Positions 21,162-33,386 of a stretch of DNA of 64,000 nt are shown here, piece by piece. A model generated the notes under the pieces. It saw only the letters and a program-made list of their open reading frames with translations. It did not search any database and had not been told where the DNA came from. The position numbers and the translations under genes are program-made. Origin of the DNA: Hypoxylon rubiginosum (lineage: Eukaryota > Ascomycota > Sordariomycetes > Xylariales > Hypoxylaceae); the NCBI GenBank assembly GCA_902806565.1, contig CADCXA010000066.1:124001-188000 (forward strand). Reading direction: 5' to 3'. Position 1 is the stretch's first letter, and every line of letters starts with the position of its first letter.

Positions 21162-24100
21162 CTAAGCGGCCGAAGCGATAGCCCTCTGGATGCGGACGAG
21201 GTTGCCAAAGTCCAGGCCCTTAGCCTCGCCGGCCGGGGGCATGTGCTCGCCAGAGGCGATACACAGGACGCGCATGCGCTCGTCGTAGCGCAGATCGGTA
21301 AGAAGCTTGGGTGTGATGAGGAAGTACTGGCTCGTGTGCTCGCGGCAGGCGATCTCCACCATGCGCTCGTGCACCATGCGCTCGTTGCGCGGGTCCATGC
21401 CCTGGTTGATCTCGTCGACGACCCGGAAGGGCGCCTGCGCCATCGACTGCAGCGCCATCAGGTAGAAGATGGTGGACACGGCCCGCTCGCCGCCCGACTG
21501 CCGGTGCTGGTTGAGCTGCTGGAGCGTCTCGTTCTCGCGGAACTTGACCTTGATCTCGATGGCCCACTGCTCGAAGTCCTCGTCTTTGTGGATGCCAACC
21601 TCGCCGGCGCAGTTGATCTGCTCGAAGTTGTAGCTGAAGGCGTCGTTGATCTTGCTGACGACTTCGTCGACGCGAGGCTCCCATTCCTTCATCTTTTCCT
21701 CCATCTTCTTGGCGTTTGAATCAAGTTCGGCGAGTTGACGCTCCTTCTTTTTCGTCAGCTCTTGGATATCTTGTGCGCGCTTCTCGTATTGACGCAGGAT
21801 CGAGGGGTCGACTCCTTGAATCAGCTCCAGCTTAGCCGACTCAGCACCGATCTCGTCGTCAATGTCCTCGGGGGTTCTTTCACCCGCCAGCTCCTTCCAA
21901 CGAACAAACTCATCTAGATCACCATTTCGCTCCATAGCCCTCGCCTGAATCTCAGCTGCTTCGGCTCTGAGTTTCACCATTTCCTCTTTCAAGCTTTTGA
22001 TTTCGTCCTTCTTCTCGTCAAGCTGTTGCCTAACATGGGCATTCTGCTGTTCTAACCCAGCCACATCCGACTCTGCTTCGATGAGGCGGATTTGAACTTC
22101 AAGGAGTGCTTGATGGGCGTTACGAATCTGAGAGAGCTGTTCGTTGTGCTCCAGAACAGACCTCGCCTTCTTAACAATGAGCCGGTCCTCTTGTTCGCCA
22201 TATTCCTGCGTTCTTATCCTACAATCCGCAAGCCCAGCCTGTGCGCGTTCAAGAGCAGCCTTCTCGCCCGCTATACCTTGTCAGTCTATCGCTCAATTCC
22301 TTACATAGAAGCTTAAATACTCACTAATTCTGTCTCCAAGCGTTGCATACTGCGTAGCAGCTTTCTGCAATTCGTTCTTCTCCGCCCTTAATCGATCCTT
22401 TAAGGCGACGGTTAGAATCGCACGCGAGTAATCCAGCAAATATAAGTACTCACTATTTCTGATTTGGCAGGTCCATCAGCACCACCAAGTTCTTTGATGC
22501 GTACGCTCAGTCCATTCGCCTGTTTCTTAAATCCTTCGAGTTGCTCCTCTGCTTGATTGATCTGTGTTTGCAGCGTAGTTCTTTCAGATTGGTCAACAGG
22601 CTGATCTGTCCAGAAACGGCCGGGCATAATCTTTCTTGTACTGGTCGAGACTGCATTGCCGCCATATTCCCTACGTCTTTGGACGCGATATAATGTACGG
22701 CCGCTGGCCCAGCTAGGTATCCTCTCGCAGTTCGCTATTTGCTCGAATTGGTCGTTACTAACATCCCGAAGAGCAACTCCACATAAGTGCAGTTTCTTTT
22801 CCGAGCAAAGCATCGCGAGAACGGGTTCTGGGCCCTCTAGGTACTCAATGGCATACGCGTCAAGACCCATTCCGCTGACTTGCTCCTTAGGAATACCTGG
22901 TCGAAACGAGGCGAAATCGGTCCCGCACGTTCTGATCGACACTCCCAGTCCCATCTGCTTATAGAATTGCGCGCTGAGCTTCTTGTGGTCGGTTGGGGTC
23001 TGACAAGTGAAGCAGAGGAAGTCTTCCTGCATGAGAAGTGATTGGATCTGGTCCGAATACCGTTGGTTCGTGATAGAGCAGCTGAGCATTGGCGGGCCAA
23101 ACACTTCTTTCTCAAATTCATCTCGATGTTCCTGGAGCCACTCCCAGCCTTTCGCGGCGTCCGGGTGGATCTTTTTCAGCTGAGAAAGCTTTTGGCCCTC
23201 CTGAGAATTCAGGTCCTGCAGATCTTTTTCGAGCTTTTTTTTTTCCGCGCTCCTCTTGTTATAGTCTACTGTTGCTTCCTCAAGTTGACCATTGAGCGTA
23301 CGCCGTTCTGCTGCGTTTTCGCGTATGATAGCCTCTTGTTGACGCTAAATTTGCGTATATTAGTATTTGCATGACGATAGGAATCCGGATCAATGCGACT
23401 TACAATCTTAATGTTGTAGTCGCTAGCAACAAACTCCGGAGGCTTGTTCTTCAATTTAGCCTCGAGGTCCGTAATCGTCCTACGAATCTTGGTGATATCA
23501 GACCGCTTAGAAGTGAAGGAATTTTGTTCGGCGCTCTTCTTGATCTGGACATGTTTGAGTTCTTCATCTTGCGCCTCGATAGTCTCCACAAGTCGGTCGC
23601 ACGCCGTCTCTGCCTTCGTCAATGCATTACTTCGCTCTCTAACAACGGCTTCGATCTTTTTCCGGTACGCATGCTTTTGATTCACAGCTTGGAAGGCAGG
23701 TCCGCAAGCCTCTTCCAGTTCCTTCAGTTTCCTCAGGGCCTCTCGGTTCTTCATTTTGGTATCGCTATATGCTTTCTTGATAGCAACATACTCTGCCTCC
23801 ACACGAGCAAACCCGAGATCTTGGATTCTTTTCTGGATTGCTTCTCTATCGCGGAGTCTATCCACATCGGCCTGCGATCCCTGCTGGCGTGTTTCGTGGT
23901 TTTTCAGTGTCTCGACATAGCCGTCCAAGCCGTTCTTTAGCCTTTTGTGCGTTTTGTGAAACTCCTTGAGCTGGTCGTGCCATGTATTCATTTCTTCCGG
24001 GGCGGCTGCTCGTAGGGTCTCGTGGAGTAGCTGTACGGGAGTAAGGCCGGCGAATTCAGCGACTCTATCCTGGGGGAGAAACTGGCACAGGTTGTCAATT

Positions 24101-24711
24101 TGGATGTGCAACTCGTTTACAAGACGCTTGACGGCTTGCTGCGTGCTGTCCTTCCCATTAAGCCACCACTTGCATCTGTTGTCTTCTTTGCGGATCAGCA
24201 AGCGGATTATGTGGTTGCCTCGATCGTCCGGTCGACCTTGCAATTCTATTTCGACAGTAGCAGACTCTTTCCCATGCTTCACAAACTCTCCCATGGTTCC
24301 CGCGCGGCCGAGATGCTTCGCGTGGTAACCCAAGCCCAGACAAATAGCACAGACTAGAGAACTCTTGCCGGTACCGTTTGGTCCGATGACCATATTTAGA
24401 TTCGGGCCGGGATTGAATTCGGCATGTTCGTACGTGACAAAGTTTTCGAGTAGAACTCGCACAATAGCACCTGTCTGGTATTCGCCGGTGCTATTCCCAA
24501 GGGTGGCTCGCGAGGGGGAACTCTTAATTCGTTGACCATGCGTAACACGTCTCTCGTCCTGATTGTCTTCATCTTCATCTTCATCTTCATCTGGTAACGT
24601 ACCGTTGGTACTGCGCTTTTGTCGCTTTGGCGAGTCCGACTCGGAAGATTGCTCGTCGTTCTCTTCTTCGAATCGCGCCCTTGACCGCCGGCGGGGCTCG
24701 AGAGACGGCAT
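21162..24711 (-). CDS. SMC5: SMC5, structural maintenance of chromosomes protein 5
   Basis: ATPase arm of the SMC5/6 complex, which acts in homologous-recombination repair, replication-fork stability and SUMO signalling. Four exons, 24711-23404, 23344-22454, 22397-22325 and 22270-21162, give 1126 aa, about normal for the family. All three introns are GTRAGT...AG and in phase. After an acidic, disordered N-terminus (Asp-Glu repeat from a CTTCAT-type tract) comes the N-terminal ATPase half with Walker A IGPNGTGKSS (about residues 109-118) and the SMC5 Q-loop region NLCQFLPQDRVAEFA. Two long coiled coils flank a hinge in exon 2. The C-terminal half has the ABC signature RQSGGERAVST (near 1010) and Walker B PFRVVDEINQGMDP (near 1035). 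The QFLPQDRV and DEINQGMDP motifs distinguish SMC5 from SMC1-4 and SMC6. NSE4, its partner subunit, is 34 kb to the right. Confidence 0.95.
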
Positions 24712-26359
24712 GGCCGCAAAGATAGAAAGCCGATCAACTAATCAACTACCGAGGGTAATCAAGAAAAGTGATTGTAAAGTTTTACGATGCGCATGCAGGT
24801 GTTAGAAGAAGAAGAAGAGGGGTTGAAAGACTAATCGCCCAAGTTGTGGCAGTAGACCAAAGCGGTTGAATAATCTGAATCTAATTAATTCTGCCATGAG
24901 ACGTAAGACGCGATTCTAGTTGGCTCGCAGAGACGCGTTTGTACCCTTAGCTGCCTTAGGTGGGGTGTCGGGGTGTACAGAGTACAGAGCCCTGGCCAAG
25001 TGGAGACAACCAAGATTCCTTAACCCCCACCCCCCAACTTTAAAGGGGCTTAGGGTAATTCATGTACCTGAGGCTCAGCTAAAGACCCGTGGACCCCTTG
25101 TGGCCAGAGCTCCATTTTCGACTTCATCCTCCATTTCACATCCTATCTTGTTTCTTAGTATTAGCATTCCGTGAGCGTCATGGACACATGTTCTGCATAT
25201 AATCTAAATTATTTCTACCTAGAATCCCCTAGAAGAACCCTTAGATCATTTGTTCAATATGAAAGTCCCCATCTCGCCGCTCTCGTGTGATGTTGATGTT
25301 GCTTGAATTGCGACTCTAATAGCTCTCATCATGGAGGCTTACCTTAGGCAACCTTCCGTACCTAAGGTACATAGTTTGCTTATTCAAGAGGCTCTATGTC
25401 CTTTACTAGGAATATTGGCATAAACCACTTGCTCTATTAGAAATTTTAGAGTGGAAAATGGGTCGCGGACGTTCTACATGTGCCCAAGTTCGTACCTAAG
25501 GTACGCGTAGGAGAGAAAAGGGATGAGTAGCTGCATAGCCTTCTAGGGAGGTCTACTGCTACTTACAACCGAAGAGGGATACAAGTGCCAACCTTATTAT
25601 ATTGAAAGGGAATACCAGGTAACCTGCAGACCCCGCTAGTGATTAAGACAGTGTTTATTCAACCCTCCAAAATTGTTTACCTAACAACCTAAATCCTAAG
25701 AATCAGGGCAGAACCAGTGCAGAACCAGTGCAGAATGCAAGCTACGGAAAATGCTTGAGCTTGGACACGTCCACGATACAAAACATTGCATTCCTGGTTG
25801 ACCAGCAACACCCCTTTCCACCACACAATTCCATCCCCAAGCTCTGGACATTACACTTGCACTTTTTTTCTTCTTTCGTTCGTCAAGTTGCGGTCCTCCA
25901 AGAATCACTGCACTGCACTGCGCTTCAGCTTATACCGCAGCTCAGCTCGGCGCACCACTACTTCCACTCATTACTTCCACTCTCTTTCCTACATCGTACA
26001 GGGCCTCTACCGAAGTAGACTCTATAGCCTTCTTCAAGAGCTCATATTTTCTCTCTTTTGTTAATAATTCAGTGGATTAAGTGGCACATACGCTCATCGC
26101 GTCGTGCTTGTGGCTGTTGATCCTGCAGTCACGACAATCGAATTACTACTGCATCGTTCACTTCGCCAACTGGTCTCACTACATAATCAGTAATTCCCTT
26201 CTTTCGACTTTCGAACCATTATACTCGAGCACGAGCTACCCTTTGTGTTCTTCTATTTTGTTGATGCTAATCAGCATCTTCTACACTAATTTCTACACCA
26301 ACACTCGGGAACCTAATTAAGAAGGATATGTTTTAGGTGTTTGTTCTCTAATCTTCGAT
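24712..26359. other. Intergenic, divergent promoters of SMC5 and the kinase; paired palindromes
   Basis: 1.65 kb with no convincing gene. The 13-bp palindrome GTACCTAAGGTAC occurs identically at 25358-25370 and 25492-25504. GCAGAACCAGT is directly repeated near 25708-25730 and CACTGC near 25905-25921. The pyrimidine-rich stretch from about 25,800 to 26,340 looks like the long leader of the kinase gene. Confidence 0.5.
24908..24938. promoter_or_regulatory. Two MCB-like ACGCG motifs upstream of SMC5
   Basis: ACGCG at 24908-24912 and a full MluI-type ACGCGT at 24933-24938, about 200-225 bp before the SMC5 ATG. ACGCGT boxes bind the MBF factor (Mbp1/Res type with Swi6), which drives G1/S DNA replication and repair genes in yeasts. 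That they act here is inference. Confidence 0.35.
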
Positions 26360-29300
26360 ATGGCTGGCTCTCGAGAGTCAAGTTCTCGCATGTCTCGCGC
26401 TCCTCTTGGAGATGCAACGGCTCGAGTGAACAATACTTCTTCAAAGCAGCCCTACAAACCTATTCAAGAGCATAACATCCAACCTAATCCCTTACGAGCA
26501 CACCCTATCAACAACAACCGCCCTCGTCAGCATGCCGCTTCAAACGCATCTACTACCGCTACTACCAAGATCGATGCTGCCCGGGCTCGCAGAAACTCAC
26601 GTGCATCAACAGTTTCGCAGAATGTCCAAGAGGGCAACAAGCGTGACTCTCAGGTCTCCCAAGTCTCGACTCTAAGTGCTTCTTCTAATGGCAGACGCCG
26701 TAAGACTCGGGTTGGTCCTTGGGAACTGGGTAAGACCTTAGGTAGCGGCTCAGCTGCCAAAGTGAAACTTGTCCGGCATATTACGACTTCCGAATTGGCC
26801 GCCGTGAAAATCCTCTCCAGACGCGCCGATTCCATGACGCAGCCGGGGAGCATAGTGGCTCTAGACAAATGGGATCGATCACGGGCCGAATACAAGACCG
26901 AGAATCGCATCCCGCTCGCTATTGAGAGAGAAGTTGCTATCATGAAACTGATCGACCACCCAAACATCGTCCAGCTGTTCGATATCTGGGAGAATCGCTC
27001 GGAAATGTAAGTTGCGCAACAATTATTCAGGTCCACCCGCTAACTTAGACACAGCTATCTGGTTCTCGAGTATGTAGGAGGTGGTGATCTTTATACATAC
27101 ATCGGCAAGCATGGTCGCCTATCCGAAGTCGAGACAGTATCGTACTTTCGGCAGATACTTAGCGCTTTAGACTACGTCCATTCCTTCAACCTGTGCCATC
27201 GCGACCTCAAGCCGGAAAACATTCTCCTTACGGAAGATGGACAAGTCAAGGTTACCGACTTTGGCATGTCAGCGTTGCATCAGAGCCCATACCACATGTT
27301 AAGAACGGCCTGCGGAAGTCCGCATTACGCAGCGCCGGAGCTCGTCGGTTCGTCATCCTATCGAGGCGACAAGGTAGACTTATGGAGTCTTGGTGTTATA
27401 TTGTATGCTTGTATGAGCTGCACTCTACCTTTCAACGACGACTCCGTTCCCCGACTCCTCGGAAAGGTTCAAAAGGGGAAATACCGCATGCCTTCTTATC
27501 TCAGCGAAGAAGTACAAGACTTGATCAGCCGAATGTTAGTGGTGGATCCTAAGAAGCGTATTTCCTCCTCTCAGATATGGGAGCACGAGCTACTTCGCAA
27601 GTACAACCACTTGGATGATCTCAATGAAGAGGATCTAAAACATGATCATCTGCGAAATGCTCGATGCGATCCGGTACCTGCTGAAGACATCGATATGCAA
27701 ACTCTGAGACAGTTGAAATCGGTATGGCATACTTTTACCGAGGCGCAGATAGCAACGAGATTGGTCAATTCTGAGTATGTATTATCAATTCCGTACCAGC
27801 TTATGTTTGCTAATTTGCTAACACGATAAATAGGCGAAACGACTTCAAGCTCTTCTACTGGCTCCTCTGCAACTACAGAGAGAAACGATTGGAGGATTAC
27901 AATGCCGACTTGACCTATTCGCCCAGCGATTATCATCACCTTCGACCTCCTAACTGGAAGAAGAAATACACGACTCTCGACTTCCCTGGAAAGTTTGGAC
28001 GAGTCGGATCGCGATTCACGGTCATTTCAAACGTCGCTACCGATGCCAATGGAAATGCCCTCGATAGAAGCTCTACAGATGGCGGTGCTACCGTCGCGAG
28101 TTATGATCCGTATAAGTCGTCTCGCGTCATGGATGGCGTTGTTGCTAGCAAAGCGAAGATTGTTATCCATCGCAACGGCACTACATCTACTCGAATGTCA
28201 AAGGCCCCGAGCGTGAGAAGTATGTCAGCCAGAACCAACTCAACAGTGTCGCGACGAGGCAGAGGTGTTCGAAATGCGAAAGGACCTCCTACGCTGCGTG
28301 GTTCGCGACGATCTCTAACCTCGATTCGAAGCGGCGAAGAAATTTCTTACCAGCGACCAGTTTCGTCACGTCGCAAGAGAGGCGTCGACTTTTCACAAGC
28401 CCGTAAGCGGTCGGTTGATCAGGGCGAAGCTAGGTGCCGTCCTGCTAGTATCGCAGGAGATGACACCACTTATGCGCGGGATCACACATTCCCGGCGAGT
28501 CCCTCGAAAAGGTCGAGATTGTCGGGTTCCGGAAGAAGCCGTTCTGGTACACAGTCTATGGCAAACGTGTCTCCAGATGACGAGTGCCTGCACTGGAATG
28601 AGGAGCTTCGTCAATTCAGCAGCAGCATTGCAAAGGACTGCGACGATGCATTCAATAGTACGTTGTTGAGTAGCGATGCTGCGCTTGAGTCGCCCATTTC
28701 ACTAGAGACGTCTTCGATTGCCTTGGACCCCCGAACCCCGACTCCCATCACGCGAGCTACCCAAGGAGCAAATCCGAACGTACAGATATTAGATACGCGT
28801 CCACTCCCGCCGGCACCGTCGCCTAATCATCTTGACACGTACGAGATAATGACAGCTAAGAAGAGGGCTGAGCGACTTCAAGGTTCTTTGCACGAATCAT
28901 CTCGGCTGAAACAAGTTACCCAGCCGAGTGTCCGGCCCAGGAAGGTAGAGGCAGATCGGAGGGTGGTATCTGCACCTATCTACTCTCAGTATAGCACGCA
29001 ATGGGGCAAAGACAAAATTCCTCTACCGCCTATTAATGAGGTATCGAGAGAGGATGATCGCTACGGAGACAGCGATAGAGCTCGAATCGTTTCTGCACCT
29101 GCTGCCGAGTCTTCGACAACCCGCCTCACGCCTGTAAAAGATCGTTCAGGTTTAGAGTTCCTTGCCCGGCACGAGCACACAATACGCCTCGTCAGCACTC
29201 AATCTAATCGAGACAGCATCACTTCGGCTCCGGCGGCTCCCAGTGTCTGTGCGGAATCTGCATATAGTGCTGAACCAAACCCCCAGCCCCGTGAAGGACT

Positions 29301-30252
29301 CAGCCTCCGTCAACAGTATCTCGAGGACGAGATGAACGCGCCGATACCCGCGGAACCCACTACACCAACCAAGGATAGTTCCTCCAATACTACTGTCAGG
29401 AAGAAGTCCTCCTGGTTCAAGCGCGGCTCCAAAGAGAAAAGCGAGCTCTTTGATGGTTCTAGCCTGGATAACAACAATGATTTGAGTCGGGCGCGGACCA
29501 ATTCGTCTGCTGGCGCATCCGTTACTCCGGTAAAGAAGAAGAAGAGTTTCGGTTTCAACTTTTGGCGCGGAAGTAAAGAGCAGCAGCCTCAACTGCATCT
29601 TTCTCTTGGCGGTGAGTTATTTCCTAACTGTCTATAAATTACGTGGAAGCTAATGTGGAATCTAGGATCCGACGTCGAGGACTCGCCTAGCCCGAAAGCT
29701 GCCCGGATGTTCAGTCATCCATCTCGTCCATCTCATAACAAGAAATGGACCGACAAAGCGGCAGCCCGCAACATCGAGCCTCAGCAGAGTTGGCTCGCTC
29801 GCCTGTTCCGGGTTAAACCTGCGACTAGATACATTTGCTTTACGATCTCTCGCCACCGTGTTCGACAAGAAATCGCTATCTTGCTTAAGGAATGGCGCCG
29901 TCATGGCATGAAGGACATTATGGTTGACAAGGAGCGTAACCTTGTTTTTGCACGAGTCGCGAAGAGAAACCGTAAGGACTGCAATAAATCGGTGCGGGAA
30001 AGGAGTAGACAGCTAACAGTTGCTATTATAGAACTCAACTTGAAAGAAGCGACCTTCGCAGCGGAGATTATGACGGTCATCGAGCATGGGAAGCGCAACC
30101 AGCTATGCATTGTTCGTTTTACGCAAGAGCGCGGAGCCGCCACGACGTTTCACAAGGTGATAGATACGATGGACGAAGTCTTCAACGCACGAGGTCTTCT
30201 TATTGTTGACAAATACAAGACCAAGATGATGATCAAGACACTCAATTCTTGA
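26360..30252 (+). CDS. Gin4/Hsl1/Nim1-type serine/threonine kinase with C-terminal KA1-like domain
   Basis: Cell-cycle/septin kinase of the Nim1 group, which in yeasts links septin and cortical nodes to inhibition of Wee1/Swe1. Five exons, 26360-27006, 27055-27774, 27834-29611, 29666-29971 and 30032-30252, give 1223 aa. A basic, disordered N-terminus precedes the kinase domain (about residues 119-415): loop LGSGSAAKVK, VAIK-type Lys in AAVKIL, the lineage-typical insert before EREVAIMKLIDHPNIV, HRDLKPEN, TDFGMSAL, ACGSPHYAAPE and WSLGVILYACM. A UBA-like segment and a long Ser/Arg-rich linker follow. The last about 120 residues (ATRYICFTISRHRVRQEI ... FAAEIMTVIEHGKRNQL ... GAATTFHKVIDTM) match the KA1-type lipid-binding end of Gin4 and Hsl1. 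Intron 4 (29972-30031, 60 nt) is a multiple of three without a stop, so reading through it would add 20 residues. Whether it is Gin4 or Hsl1 cannot be settled here. Confidence 0.9.
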
Positions 30253-31529
30253 TTCCGCCCACTCGATTTTCCATATTCGACTTGGCCCATATACCGCGAG
30301 AGAGCACATATCGGATCCGACTTCCCTAAGCCGTGCTAAGATAGTCACCTTTGGGTTCCATCTTTGGGTCCTATCCCATTGCTTTCATCTGGATTTTCAC
30401 TTCGGATTGTACATGGTCATTTCACGATTGGGAGTCCGTTCCTGAATACGTGACCGAGAGATCTGGACATGGAATGGTAATTAATAATCTGGGCGTATTT
30501 GGACGCCTTTGGAGTTTCGTGGATGACGTTGGTGTGTCTTCCCATCGTTTCTTCTGTATAGGATGAAAAGGGGGGAGAGGAAAAAAGGGGAGAAAAAGAT
30601 AAGAAAAAGGCAAGAAAAAGGCAAGAAAAAGAAGGAAAAAATTCAATGCATAGTGGATGACGGGAAGACGACGACGACGAAGGAATATCTCAACCGGATG
30701 GTCAAAGCCTGGTGGTTTGGTGGTTGCATTGACGGCTCCGGTTACCAAGGATGAAGAGGGTTGGTTTCTACTTGGTGGTTGGTGGTTTGGTGGTTTTTTT
30801 ATTTATTCACGGTATGGCATGGATCGACGAGTGATAGAAGGGTTGATCACAGACAATGTTCTCCATCTTCTTTCCTCCTCCGATTAGACACAGACACGGA
30901 CCATTTTCGAAATCGAAATGGCTTCCTACTTCTTTTAATAGAACTCTGTTCACTATCAAGTTCCCGAACCTTTAATTACATAAGGGAGCACGGAGTAGGA
31001 AGATGTATGTAGGTAGGATTATAAAATGCCATTACCCCTATTCGGGACTTTCCGGTTTCCGATGATGGATAATTGAAAAAATGACAGGGGGTTTTTGTCT
31101 TGAACTGGCTGGTCGAATGGAAGCCGTCTTACTGTTTCGTAACGGGCCGGCAAAAAGGTATGGGGCGGCTTCTTTTGCCTATGAGCTCCGAATGGTAGAA
31201 CGGAACGTGGAATTTCTCGAAGCGGCCTCGAAACAAAAAATTGAGCGTTTTTAATTCACAACACCATTTTTTTCCTCCCTTTCCCTTAAAAATTTCCTTC
31301 TTTTGCGATTTTCTACCTAAAATAATAGGTAAAGCTTTAACCGGGCCTCTAAAAGGACTTACCTAGGTACGACCCCTTTCCCCTAGCAAATTCAAATTCC
31401 CACATTTCACATTCCAAGCTCAAGCTCATCCTAGAGCTTTCATCAGCTGATATCATTCATAGCCAATTGGCAGCTTCCGGCTTCCCATTGAACTCGGGAG
31501 CTACTGCGCAACACAAGCAAGACGCAATC
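30253..31529. other. Intergenic, low-complexity, no gene seen
   Basis: Includes a purine tract at about 30,570-30,640 (repeats of AAAAAGGCAAG) and GGTGGTTTGGTGG repeats at 30,708-30,800. The fumarase leader has ACCTAGGT at 31361-31368. The frames found here are products of simple sequence. Confidence 0.55.
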
Positions 31530-33386
31530 ATGCTGCGATCCAGAGTAAAACATGCAGCCGCTTACCAAGCCCCAAACTTGCTTGGGCTTGGCCCGAAGGG
31601 GACAGCTCCTCGGCTTCTTTCCACGTGCAAAGCTTCTGCTTCTACTTTCTCCACGTCCTCCACGTCCTCTACGTCGAATACCGTACCAAGACCTTTTATG
31701 AGTATCGGTAGCTACAATATCTCTAGCCCTACCAAATCGAACCCTACGTATTCCCTTCGATTCCAGAGAAACCTACACGCAACATCGATAAGAATGGCCG
31801 CCAACACGAGAACCGAGAGCGATGCCTTCGGCGAGATTCAGGTCCCCGCCGACAAGTACTGGGGAGCTCAGACTGAGCGATCCCTCTCCAACTTCAAGAT
31901 CAACCAACCCCAAGATCGAATGCCTCCCCCGATCGTCAAGGCTTTCGGCATATTGAAGGGCGCTGCTGCGACGGTCAATATGCGATTTGGACTTGGTATG
32001 CCATAAAAATCCTACACAGCGCATTATGCCCCAATTTCACTAGGGCGTGACATTGGACATTGGATATTGGATACTGGCTTACAAGCTGCCATTGCATTGT
32101 TACAGATGAGAAGGTTGGAAAGGCTATCCAACAGGCTGCCGCCGAGGTGGCCGACCTCAAGCTGATCGACCACTTCCCCCTCGTCGTCTGGCAAACCGGC
32201 TCGGGCACGCAGTCCAACATGAACGCCAACGAAGTCATCTCCAACCGAGCTATCGAGATCCTCGGCGGCACAATGGGTACCAAGAAGCCGGTTCACCCCA
32301 ATGACCATGTCAATCGCTCCGCCTCCTCCAACGACACCTTCCCTACCGTCATGCACATCGCCGCCGTCCTCGAGATCGAAGGGGAGCTTCTGCCATCTCT
32401 GAAGAGCCTTCGAGATGGGCTGCAGAAGAAGGTCGACGACTTCAACGCCAAGAACATAATCAAGATCGGACGAACTCATCTCCAAGATGCTACCCCTTTA
32501 ACATTGGCGCAGGAATTCTCGGGATACGTTGCTCAATTGGACTTTGGCATCAAGCGAGTGGAGAGCTCCCTACCCGATTTGAGATTACTTGCACAGGGCG
32601 GTACTGCTGTCGGCACGGGCATCAACACCTTCGAGGGTTTTGCAGAGGCCATCGCCGAGGAAGTCAGCAACATGACGGGAACCGAGTTTAAGACGGCTCC
32701 GAACAAGTTCGAAGCACTAGCCGCACATGACGCTATCGTCCAGGCCTCCGGTTCTCTCAATACCTTGGCTACGTCGCTTACCAAAATTGCCCAGGATATC
32801 CGATACTTGGGCAGCGGTCCTCGCTGCGGTCTAGGCGAGTTAATCCTGCCGGAGAACGAGCCCGGCTCCAGTATCATGCCCGGCAAGGTCAACCCCACGC
32901 AGTGCGAGGCCTTGACGATGGTCTGCGCTCAGGTCATGGGTAACCATGTAGCCACCACAATCGGCGGCATGAATGGTCAATTCGAGCTCAACGTATACAA
33001 GCCCCTAGTGATCCGAAACTTGCTGCACAGCGTGAGAATCCTGTCGGACGGTATGCGATCGTTTGAAACAAACCTGGTGGAAGGTCTGCAGGCCAACGAA
33101 GAGAAGATCGAGAGCATCATGAAGGAATCGTAAGTTTACCTAATATGGCTCTTGTAACCCCAATTGGATCATGGAACTAATGATTGCACTGCACAGGCTT
33201 ATGCTGGTTACCTGCCTCAACCCCAAGATTGGTTACGATATGGCGTCTAAAGTAGCCAAGAATGCGCACAAGAAGGGTCTGACTCTGAAGGGCAGCGCTA
33301 TGGAACTCAACGCGCTGACTTCGGAGGAATTCGATACGCTCGTCAAGCCGGAACTCATGATCGGGCCCAAGCCTTACAAGGGCTAG
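31530..33386 (+). CDS. FUM1: Fumarate hydratase, class II, probably mitochondrial and cytosolic
   Basis: Interconverts fumarate and malate in the TCA cycle. Three exons, 31530-31995, 32106-33129 and 33197-33386, give 559 aa. Introns are GTATGC...CAG and GTAAGT...CAG, both in phase. The first about 88 residues are Ser/Thr/Arg-rich with almost no acidic residues, a mitochondrial leader longer than usual. Mature sequence begins near a second in-frame Met ([20 protein letters not shown]), where a cytosolic form could start. Class II landmarks are [39 protein letters not shown] and the superfamily signature [17 protein letters not shown]. The end [13 protein letters not shown] is a family-type C-terminus slightly extended. 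The malate synthase gene follows 2.1 kb downstream on the same strand. Confidence 0.96.
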
